A stretch of DNA of 13,001 nt from Coprococcus sp. (lineage in GTDB: Bacteria > Bacillota > Clostridia > Lachnospirales > Lachnospiraceae): NCBI GenBank assembly GCA_016296785.1, contig JAEDHX010000060.1, positions 1 through 13,001 of the forward strand, read 5' to 3'. The stretch's first letter is position 1, and each line of letters opens with the position of its first letter. Made by a program: the position numbers and the translations under genes. This document shows positions 1 to 5,889 of the stretch, piece by piece. The notes below the pieces were generated by a model. That model was given only the letters and a program-made list of their open reading frames with translations. It made no database searches and was not told the origin of the DNA.

Positions 1-1589
1 TAGGTGGAGCTACACAAGGTGCAGGCGGCTCATCTTCCGGAGTTGGAACTGTTGGAATAAACAGCACATTAGGAGGTGCAGCACAGGTAGGAATTAGCAC
101 TGCATCAAATGGCGTATCTCAGATGGGTGTTAGTACTGTGTCTGGTGGCGGAGCGCAGACAGGTGCCGGCTCTGTTGCAGGCGGTGTATCTCAGGCAGGA
201 ACCGGCTCTATTACAGGTGGCGCTGGCAAAGCTGGCAAGGCTGGCAAAGCGGCAGTTAAGGCTGGTAAAGCCGGAATGTCAATTGGCGCGAAGGTTACAA
301 TTATTTCAAGTGTAACAGTTGCCATTATTGGTGCGGTTGTTGGAACAATTCTTATTGTTAATGCCAATAAAGATAAGAAAGACAATGAGCCTACTACAGA
401 GCTTACAACAGAGGTTGCATCAACAGATGTAACAGAGGATACAGAAGTAACAACTGAGGAGGTAGTAGAGGTAACAACTGAGGATCCATATCCGGGTGAT
501 ATGAGAGCAAGATATACAGCATATTATGATGTAGTTAAGGAGTATACAGAATCATATACTACTGTTATTCCAACTAATATTAGCTGGACAGAAGCTTATT
601 CAGGATTTACATATGCACATTTATTTGATTTAAATGATGATGGAAATAATGAGCTTATAATCAGCTATTCTACGGTAATTGATGATTCAGAAGTCGTTAT
701 GGTTGATTTATATGATTATATAGATGATAAGGCAACCCTTGTTGCATCAGTTAATTGTGGAAACGCCGTAGGAGATATGCTTGGAGGAGATATGCTTGGT
801 GAGAGCATATCTTATGGAACTGATAGTTCTGGAGCAAAGTTTATCTGGGTTGAAGAAAGAGGATGGAGCAGAATGTATTTAGGTAATATGTACTATACTG
901 CCATTTATTACAATAGTCAGGGTAGTACAGATGTTACATCAATTATACATGAACTTGATTATTCGTATAATTCTATTTGTACAATTAATGGTGAAGAAAC
1001 TGATTATGAAGGGTTTAAAGCTGCAGTAGAAGAGATTGATCATATTGACAAAGTGGATTGGATTAATCGTCGTTGGCCAGATAGTCTTATTTACAAACAC
1101 AATACTATTTGTGAACTAGGACGAGCAGCCGGAGATGATTATTTTGAAGGAGATGAAGTCTTATCATACACTGATACAAGTTCAGATGGAATGATTAGCA
1201 TAGAATTTGAAGCTAATAAATTCAATGAGATTTATAGTATTCGATTCCGGAAACCGAATGATGGATCTGCATATAGTATTGAGCTTTCGAATGATTCGAA
1301 AACTGCTCATTGTGTATGTAACGCAGAATATGAGCCTGTAGATTCTGTTTTTGAAGTGGATGGTAATTTTGATTGCTATTATACATTTAAAGAGAATGTA
1401 TTAGTATGTATTGGTAGCAAAGAAATAAAGTCAGAAGAAGAAAATGGTGAAAATATAAATAGAGAGGCATACTTTTGGCATAAAGATGATAGTTTTATAA
1501 GTGGAACAAAAAAAACTATAAAAAATTTTGGAATTGAAATATCAAAATCAGAGTATGAAGCTAAAGGAAATGAGCTTATGACAAGATAA
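1..1589 (+). CDS. Membrane-anchored surface protein with Gly/Ser/Thr-rich repeats (5' end outside window)
   Basis: The reading frame is open from the first full codon at position 3, so the gene starts upstream; the internal ATG at 123 is not a credible start because the same repeat pattern continues before it. In order the protein shows six 12-residue Gly/Ser/Thr-rich units (3-218), a Lys/Ala/Gly stretch built on KAGKAG, one hydrophobic membrane segment (about 291-360), a Thr/Glu-rich linker with repeated TTE, and a roughly 360-residue soluble domain. That domain begins with a helical segment around YYDVVKEY followed by DLNDDGNNELIISY, a calcium-loop-like motif common in secreted proteins of Clostridia. 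A likely topology is a cytoplasmic N-terminus and an extracellular C-terminal domain. I do not recognise a named family or function. No hairpin terminator is evident after the stop, so read-through into the next gene is possible. Confidence 0.85.
   Translation, partial: GGATQGAGGSSSGVGTVGINSTLGGAAQVGISTASNGVSQMGVSTVSGGGAQTGAGSVAGGVSQAGTGSITGGAGKAGKAGKAAVKAGKAGMSIGAKVTIISSVTVAIIGAVVGTILIVNANKDKKDNEPTTELTTEVASTDVTEDTEVTTEEVVEVTTEDPYPGDMRARYTAYYDVVKEYTESYTTVIPTNISWTEAYSGFTYAHLFDLNDDGNNELIISYSTVIDDSEVVMVDLYDYIDDKATLVASVNCGNAVGDMLGGDMLGESISYGTDSSGAKFIWVEERGWSRMYLGNMYYTAIYYNSQGSTDVTSIIHELDYSYNSICTINGEETDYEGFKAAVEEIDHIDKVDWINRRWPDSLIYKHNTICELGRAAGDDYFEGDEVLSYTDTSSDGMISIEFEANKFNEIYSIRFRKPNDGSAYSIELSNDSKTAHCVCNAEYEPVDSVFEVDGNFDCYYTFKENVLVCIGSKEIKSEEENGENINREAYFWHKDDSFISGTKKTIKNFGIEISKSEYEAKGNELMTR
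3..218 (+). repeat. Six in-phase 36-bp units encoding 12-residue repeats
   Basis: Translating from position 3 gives exactly six 12-residue units: GGATQGAGGSSS, GVGTVGINSTLG, GAAQVGISTASN, GVSQMGVSTVSG, GGAQTGAGSVAG, GVSQAGTGSITG. Each starts with Gly. Units 4 and 6 (GVSQ) and units 3 and 5 (GAAQ/GGAQ) are most alike, suggesting an alternating 24-residue (72-bp) super-unit. DNA identity between units is moderate, so this is an old, diverged array. It may extend upstream of the window. It precedes the membrane segment. Confidence 0.75.
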
Positions 1590-1634
1590 ACACCAATTGA
1601 ATCCACACCGCAAAAATTTGCCGGACTCCTTATT

Positions 1635-1640
1635 TATAAT
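1635..1640 (+). promoter_or_regulatory. Possible -10 box for the GLUG protein gene
   Basis: A TATAAT lies 46 bp upstream of the start codon at 1686. No good -35 box stands 16-18 bp before it, so this could be chance in AT-rich DNA, or the gene may be co-transcribed with the one upstream. The ribosome binding site AAGGAGG at 1671-1677 is strong. Confidence 0.25.
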
Positions 1641-1685
1641 AAAGTTACAGTTAAGCGATAACAAAAGAATAAGGAGGACAAAGAT

Positions 1686-2930
1686 ATGAATAAGATTATT
1701 AAAAAAATGGTTATTGCAATTATTACACTTTGCGTAGGAGTAAGCTTGGCTCAGATGCCGGTTAACGCAAGTGAAACAAAGAACAAAGGAGCTGCTAAGG
1801 TTAAGTCAGTTTCAATGAAGCTTGTAGGTGGTGGAGATTTTGTAAGAGGTGAATCAGTTGTAAAGGTTTCATTCAAGGTAAGTGCAAAATCAAAGGTAAC
1901 AGTAAATATTGTTAACAATTCAGGCAGAGTAGTTTATAAGAAGAGTTATTCTTCTTGTAAGGGTGGACGTACATATTCATTTAACTGGAATGGCAAGAAC
2001 TCAAAGGGCAGATATGTTAAAACAGATATGTATTCAGCAAAGGTTGTTGTTGGAAAGAATTCAAAGAAATCATCAAGCATCAGATTCTATGCAAAGAATG
2101 ACTTTGCTGGTGGTAATGGTTCAAAAGCAAAACCATATCTTGTTGCAAATGCAACTCAGTTTTCAAAGCTGAATGCTCATAACGGAAAATACTTTAAGCA
2201 GATTGGTAACATAGATTTTTCTACAACAACATTTGTGCCAAGATTCCCAGAGGATAACCCATTTAAGGGAACATATGATGGTAATGGCAAGACAATTTCA
2301 AACATCATGTATTCAACAGATGAATTATGGAATATTGGTCTCTTTGGTGTAATTGATAAGACAGGAACTGTTAAAAATGTAATTCTTAAGGATAGCTCAT
2401 TTAGAGCAAGAAGCATGGTTGGTGGTATCGCAGGCGTTAACAATGGTAAGATACTCAACTGCCAGGCTATCGGTGTAAGCGTTACAATGTTTGCTAATAA
2501 CAGTGGTGCCGGAGCAATTGTTGGAAATAACTACTTACTTGTTCAGGGCTGTGTTGTTAAAGACTCAGCAGTGTCAGGTGTATTTGAATCAGGTATTGTT
2601 GTTGGAGTAAACGAAGCTACAGTAAGAAATTGTAAGACATATTCATCAGCTGTTAATTCATGGCGTTCAGGTGGTATCGTTGGTTATAATTCAAGCTTAA
2701 TTGACAACTGTTATATGAATTATTGTGAAGTACATTCTCCATCTGGTGTAAACTGCAAAGCCGGAGGAATCGCTAGTTCAAACTACGGAACAATCAAGAA
2801 TTGTACAGCTAGTTACAAGGATGGTCAGATTACATCATACATGTGGGCCGGCGGTATCAGCGGAGAAGAAAGCGGCACATCGCTCAACAATATAAATAAC
2901 GGATCATTACATGACAAAGGCAACCACTAA
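1686..2930 (+). CDS. Secreted FlgD-Ig-like / GLUG-repeat protein
   Basis: The 414-residue product starts at an ATG eight nucleotides after AAGGAGG. It has a lysine-rich signal peptide with a likely cut after VNA (residue 28). Residues about 40-135 resemble the FlgD Ig-like fold; FNWNGKNSKGRYV followed by YSAKVVV is the typical end of that domain. Residues 246-400 carry successive GLUG-type units, each GGI-x-G-x-N followed by a short strand and NC. They begin near 246, 276, 303, 329, 360 and 389. GLUG repeats form beta-solenoid-like surface proteins and adhesins; binding to a polysaccharide or host surface is only a guess. No LPXTG or other anchor is seen. The last unit loses the pattern and ends in LHDKGNH just before the palindromic element, so the C-terminus may have been shortened by that element. 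Confidence 0.88.
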   Translation: MNKIIKKMVIAIITLCVGVSLAQMPVNASETKNKGAAKVKSVSMKLVGGGDFVRGESVVKVSFKVSAKSKVTVNIVNNSGRVVYKKSYSSCKGGRTYSFNWNGKNSKGRYVKTDMYSAKVVVGKNSKKSSSIRFYAKNDFAGGNGSKAKPYLVANATQFSKLNAHNGKYFKQIGNIDFSTTTFVPRFPEDNPFKGTYDGNGKTISNIMYSTDELWNIGLFGVIDKTGTVKNVILKDSSFRARSMVGGIAGVNNGKILNCQAIGVSVTMFANNSGAGAIVGNNYLLVQGCVVKDSAVSGVFESGIVVGVNEATVRNCKTYSSAVNSWRSGGIVGYNSSLIDNCYMNYCEVHSPSGVNCKAGGIASSNYGTIKNCTASYKDGQITSYMWAGGISGEESGTSLNNINNGSLHDKGNH

Positions 2931-2931
2931 A

Positions 2932-3420
2932 ATTTGCCAGATTCGCCAAATTAGCCACGGGGACAGGTCCCGTGGCTAATATTATGTCAACCGAAGCTTG
3001 CCGCAATGGTTTCTTGGGTCTTGTTCATGCCGGTAATTGTCTTCAGGGTGCTATATATACTGCCCTTCGTACGCCGTTAAAAGATTTGGCAATATCTATT
3101 ATCATGTTGCTTGAAATGTTTATTATCACTCTGTGTTATAAACTCGTGCCAATCGGCAGCTACTGTGACGACAACGTTACGTGACAATAGCCAATCGGCA
3201 CTCAAACATATAACGCAGAGCGAATCATATTCAAGCAACATGATAATGATATTGCACAAATCTTATAAATGTTGTACGAAGGGCAGCACATATAGCACTC
3301 TAAAGCAAACCATCGGCATGAACAAGAAATATACTCCATTGCAGCAAGTTGCGGTTGACATAATATTAGCCAAGGAACCTGTCCCCGTGGCGAATGTCCC
3401 CATGGCTAAATGGGCGAATA
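2932..3420. repeat. Giant imperfect palindrome (MITE-like element), about 490 bp
   Basis: The sequence from 2950 inward matches the reverse complement of the sequence from 3395 inward over almost its whole length. The outer 60 bp differ at about six positions. Well-matched inner blocks include TAATATTATGTCAACCG, CTTGTTCATGCC, CTGCCCTTCGTAC and TTATCATGTTGCTTGAA. The axis lies near AACGTT at 3173-3178. Each end carries the motif GGGGACAGGT(C/T)CC in inverted orientation, and degenerate ATTCGCC/ATTAGCC words extend the ends to about 2932 and 3420. No convincing open reading frame, transposase or target-site duplication is visible. Short ORFs in the two arms are mirror images of each other. Either strand would fold into one long hairpin as RNA. 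It may be a miniature transposable element or a structured-RNA remnant. Confidence 0.85.
2950..2980. repeat. Perfect 12-bp hairpin at left end of the palindrome
   Basis: ATTAGCCACGGG (2950-2961) pairs perfectly with CCCGTGGCTAAT (2969-2980) around a 7-nt loop. It sits 20 bp after the stop codon of the GLUG gene. There is no T-run behind it, so it may slow or stabilise the 3' end of the message but is not a classical intrinsic terminator. Confidence 0.7.
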
Positions 3421-3424
3421 TGAC

Positions 3425-3453
3425 TTGACTGGTATATAAAGATGAATTATAAT
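3425..3453 (+). promoter_or_regulatory. Strong sigma-A-type promoter of the MutS2-like gene
   Basis: TTGACT (3425-3430) and TATAAT (3448-3453) are separated by exactly 17 bp. Transcription should begin near 3460, leaving about 300 nt of leader before the start codon at 3757. The -35 box begins about 5 bp after the end of the palindromic element. Confidence 0.8.
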
Positions 3454-3482
3454 TAACAAAAAAATTTTTAGGAGATATTTGT

Positions 3483-3521
3483 TTGTTAAGTGTGATTGTA
3501 ATGGACAATATTATGAAATAA
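3483..3521 (+). CDS. Candidate 12-codon leader peptide
   Basis: A TTG start 8 nt after GGAG (3471-3474) opens a 12-codon frame, MLSVIVMDNIMK, ending at TAA. The stop lies just before the second Shine-Dalgarno of the leader (GGAGGA, 3527-3532). A TTG start and tiny size make this uncertain. An overlapping alternative frame from TTG at 3479 runs 30 codons and ends at the TAG at 3569-3571 inside the first terminator stem. Leader peptides of this kind commonly sense ribosome stalling ahead of an attenuator. Confidence 0.3.
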   Translation: MLSVIVMDNIMK

Positions 3522-3526
3522 AAATT

Positions 3527-3563
3527 GGAGGACCGATTTTAGTATGCACTAGTAGTCTGTCCT
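3527..3563 (+). promoter_or_regulatory. Leader hairpin hiding a Shine-Dalgarno and a two-codon ORF
   Basis: GGAGGA (3527-3532) is followed by ATG CAC TAG (3544-3552), a minimal Met-His ORF. AGGAC (3529-3533) pairs with GTCCT (3559-3563), GATT with AGTC (one T.G pair), and TTAGT with ACTAG (one T.G pair), with one mismatch and one bulge. The loop is ATGC at 3544-3547, so the AUG sits in the loop and the Shine-Dalgarno is inside the stem. A ribosome stalled on either mini-ORF would open this hairpin and could change folding of the terminator that starts at 3567. Confidence 0.6.
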
Positions 3564-3566
3564 GTT

Positions 3567-3606
3567 GTTAGCAACACGTATGAGTATGTGTTGTTAGCTT
3601 TTATTG
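3567..3606 (+). terminator. Leader terminator hairpin T1
   Basis: GTTAGCAACACGT (3567-3579) pairs with ATGTGTTGTTAGC (3586-3598). Three positions are G.T pairs that are allowed in RNA, and all 13 positions pair. A 6-nt loop ATGAGT and a following TTTTATT complete an intrinsic-terminator shape. The left arm can alternatively form TGTTG (3563-3567) with CAACA (3572-3576), which would break T1. That gives mutually exclusive structures, the hallmark of an attenuator. Confidence 0.7.
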
Positions 3607-3608
3607 CC

Positions 3609-3638
3609 TTGCAAACGCTTAATATTGTGGAATATATT
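3609..3638 (+). promoter_or_regulatory. Possible second, internal promoter
   Basis: TTGCAA (3609-3614) and TATATT (3633-3638) are 18 bp apart, between terminators T1 and T2. It is weaker than the promoter at 3425. If used, its transcripts would still have to pass T2 and T3. Confidence 0.25.
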
Positions 3639-3652
3639 TTAGTGAATAATAT

Positions 3653-3680
3653 TAGCATGGCTTGATGGCCATGCTATTTT
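3653..3680 (+). terminator. Leader terminator hairpin T2
   Basis: TAGCATGGC (3653-3661) pairs perfectly with GCCATGCTA (3668-3676) around a 6-nt loop and is followed at once by TTTT. It lies upstream of the coding start, in the direction of transcription of the MutS2-like gene. Confidence 0.7.
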
Positions 3681-3730
3681 AAACCATAGTATCTTAATGC
3701 ATTTGAGGTATCTATGGTTTTTTGTTTTTT
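3681..3730 (+). terminator. Leader terminator hairpin T3
   Basis: AAACCATAG (3681-3689) pairs with CTATGGTTT (3712-3720), with further partial pairing inside, followed by TTTGTTTTTT. This is a strong intrinsic-terminator shape only 27 bp before the MutS2-like start codon, so expression of that gene must depend on read-through. Confidence 0.75.
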
Positions 3731-3756
3731 ATGAGTTTGAAAAGGAGATGTGTCAA

Positions 3757-5661
3757 ATGAATATAGATAGACAAATTGAATTTGATAAGGTTAAAGAAAT
3801 GTGGGCTGAGTTAGCAATTACTGATTGGGCAAAAGATAAAATACGAGATACATCGATATGCTTATCGGAAATTGAATTGAAGAAATTGCAAAGGGATACC
3901 ACGGATGCAAGAGAGATGATTGATAAATTAGGAACGCCGCCCTTACAGAATATTTCTGAGATTAAGGAAATACTTATGGTTGTTGAAAAGGGGGATTGCC
4001 TGACGCCATACCAGTTAGAACGTGTGGAAAATGTATTAGTTGCGATAAAACGTTTAAGGGATTATTTGTCTAGGGGCAAAAGCTATAATAACTCATTGGC
4101 CTATTATGATGAGAATCTTGACTCCATTCCTGAGTTACATGATGAGATATGCAGCAAGATTAGAAATGGCGGTGTTGACAGTTATGCGTCAAAGGAGTTA
4201 GGGCAAATCCGTAATGATATAATCAAATGCGAGGAGCATATGAAGCAAAAGGCAGAGCAGATGATTCGCACTCACAAGGATTGCATGGCAGACAGCTATT
4301 ACACGCTTAGAAACGGGCACATTTGCATCCCTGTTAAGAAGGAGCACAGGTTAAAAATATCCGGAAGTGTTATAGACAAATCGTCTACCGGAAATACGTT
4401 GTTTATTGAACCAACCGGCGTTGCAAAATACTATGAAGAATTGCAGCTTCTTAAGATAAATGAGGAAAATGAGGTTTATCGCATATTATATACATTATCT
4501 GCAATTGTGTTGTCGGCGGCACCAGTGCTAAATGAAAATCTTATAATGATTGAAAAGCTTGATTTTGTATTCTCTAAAGGCAAATTGAGTCTTGATATGG
4601 ATGCGACAGAACCAAATATAAATACAGAACGTAGAATCAGACTTAATGAAGCGCGTCATCCACTTATGGATAAGGAAATAGCGGTGCCGTTGCAATTTGA
4701 AATAGGTGATTCGGTGCACGGTATTGTAATAACCGGACCTAATACCGGAGGTAAAACTGTTTCAATAAAGACAATAATGCTTAATTGCATTATGGCACAA
4801 TGCGGCCTTCATGTTACTTGCAGGACTGCAGATATTTGCATGAATAACTCATATTTGTGTGATATTGGTGATGGACAGAATCTATCTGAAAATCTTTCCA
4901 CATTTTCCGCACACATTACCAATGTGCTGAATGTTTTGAGTGAAGCCGATAAGGACAGCTTTGTAATTATGGATGAGCTTGGTTCAGGAACAGATCCTAC
5001 AGAAGGCATGGGAATTGCGATTGCGATAATTGAGGAGCTTAGAAAAAGTGGGGCAATTTTCCTGCTTACAACGCATTATCCTGAGGTAAAGGAATACGCA
5101 GAAAGAACGGAAGATATCGTAAATGCGAGAATGACTTTTGATAAAGAAACGTTACGTCCTACTTATCAGATGGTGATTGGTGAAGCCGGTGAAAGTTGTG
5201 CATTTTACATTGCGGATAGGCTTGGTATGCCAAATGATATGCTTAAGGTAGCTATTCGTGCAGCTTATGGAGAGGCGGCCGTGGATTCGTATGCATTTCA
5301 AAAGCCAGAAGGCAATATTACAAAAAGGAATACAGCACGCATCAGCAAAGCCTCCAATAGAAAAAGCAAAAATGCTGAGCTTGCTGCCAAGTTCAGCATT
5401 GGTGATAGCGTAATGATATATCCGGATAAAAAGATAGGCATCGTGTGTGAGCCGGTTAATGAAAAGGGCGTACTTAGAGTTCAGCTTCCGGACAAAAAAA
5501 TATGGATTAATCATAAGCGCGTTAAGCTTCATGTGGCTGCAACACAGCTATATCCGGAAGACTATGATTTCTCTATTATTTTTGATTCTGTTGAAACCAG
5601 AAAGAAACGCCATGATATGGAGAGAAAATACACTGATGAAACAATAGTCGTAGAGGAATAA
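3757..5661 (+). CDS. MutS2-like ATPase lacking the C-terminal Smr domain
   Basis: I start this 634-residue protein at ATG 3757, nine nucleotides after GGAG (3744-3747). The longer open frame from 3697 begins inside terminator T3. The MutS2 core is clear: clamp-region motifs GHICIPV (187-193) and SSTGNTLFIEP (209-219), Walker A GPNTGGKT (327-334), a signature region around NLSTFSAHITN (about 380-390), Walker B FVIMDE (D406, E407), and TTHYPEVKEYA with H440. A KOW-like module begins near 546 (FSIGDSVMIYPDKKIGIV). Full-length MutS2 is near 780 residues and ends in an Smr nuclease domain; here the protein stops soon after the KOW-like part and the coiled-coil linker is reduced. Bacillus subtilis MutS2 is known to act on collided ribosomes. 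The KOW-like module and the attenuator-type leader favour a ribosome-related, inducible role, but this is inference. A recombination role remains possible. Confidence 0.88.
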   Translation: MNIDRQIEFDKVKEMWAELAITDWAKDKIRDTSICLSEIELKKLQRDTTDAREMIDKLGTPPLQNISEIKEILMVVEKGDCLTPYQLERVENVLVAIKRLRDYLSRGKSYNNSLAYYDENLDSIPELHDEICSKIRNGGVDSYASKELGQIRNDIIKCEEHMKQKAEQMIRTHKDCMADSYYTLRNGHICIPVKKEHRLKISGSVIDKSSTGNTLFIEPTGVAKYYEELQLLKINEENEVYRILYTLSAIVLSAAPVLNENLIMIEKLDFVFSKGKLSLDMDATEPNINTERRIRLNEARHPLMDKEIAVPLQFEIGDSVHGIVITGPNTGGKTVSIKTIMLNCIMAQCGLHVTCRTADICMNNSYLCDIGDGQNLSENLSTFSAHITNVLNVLSEADKDSFVIMDELGSGTDPTEGMGIAIAIIEELRKSGAIFLLTTHYPEVKEYAERTEDIVNARMTFDKETLRPTYQMVIGEAGESCAFYIADRLGMPNDMLKVAIRAAYGEAAVDSYAFQKPEGNITKRNTARISKASNRKSKNAELAAKFSIGDSVMIYPDKKIGIVCEPVNEKGVLRVQLPDKKIWINHKRVKLHVAATQLYPEDYDFSIIFDSVETRKKRHDMERKYTDETIVVEE

Positions 5662-5828
5662 AAAATTCGCCACGGGGACAGGTCCCTTGGCCAAAAAATT
5701 AGCCATGGGGACAGGTCCCGCGGCAAAAAATTTCATAATGTATATCAAAAGAAAATATATTGCATTTTTAGCCGCGGGACCTGTCCCCATGGCGAATTTT
5801 TAGCCGCGGGACCTGTCCCCGTGGCGAG
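5662..5828. repeat. Four copies of a 23-bp motif as nested inverted repeats
   Basis: Copies of GCC-(A/G)(C/T)GGG...CCC-GGC around GGGACAGGTCCC lie at 5669-5691 and 5702-5724 (forward) and at 5771-5793 and 5803-5825 (reverse). The outer pair and inner pair match each other, as do the A/T-rich ATTCGCC/AAAAATTAGCC spacers, so the block can fold into a hairpin of about 65-bp arms with an AT-rich loop of about 35 nt. The same motif bounds the palindrome at 2932-3420. It begins at the stop codon of the MutS2-like gene and ends 6 bp before the next -35 box. It may serve as a transcription barrier between the two units; there is no T-run typical of a terminator. Confidence 0.85.
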
Positions 5829-5831
5829 TGC

Positions 5832-5861
5832 TTGACAGGGGAAATACGCTATAACTATAAT
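5832..5861 (+). promoter_or_regulatory. Strong sigma-A-type promoter of the MATE operon
   Basis: TTGACA (5832-5837) and TATAAT (5856-5861) are separated by 18 bp, giving a start near 5868 and a very short leader. The RBS AAGAGG (5875-5880) follows. Confidence 0.8.
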
Positions 5862-5889
5862 ATACATAGTATTAAAGAGGTAAAATGTT

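Noticed and set aside
2972..3508. Short ORFs on both strands within the palindrome (for example 2972-3184 and 3111-3428 on plus, 3077-3259 and 3263-3508 on minus)
   Set aside because: They have no convincing RBS, and frames in opposite arms encode similar peptides only because the arms are inverted copies (ANIMST occurs in both). They are by-products of the repeat.
3697..3756. N-terminal extension of the MutS2-like protein from ATG 3697
   Set aside because: The extension lies in terminator T3 and its T-run, and has no RBS. ATG 3757 has GGAG at nine nucleotides and begins the family homology.
5662..5828. CRISPR array
   Set aside because: Only four repeat copies in two orientations with AT-rich, non-unique spacers and no cas genes; the arrangement is an inverted-repeat cluster.
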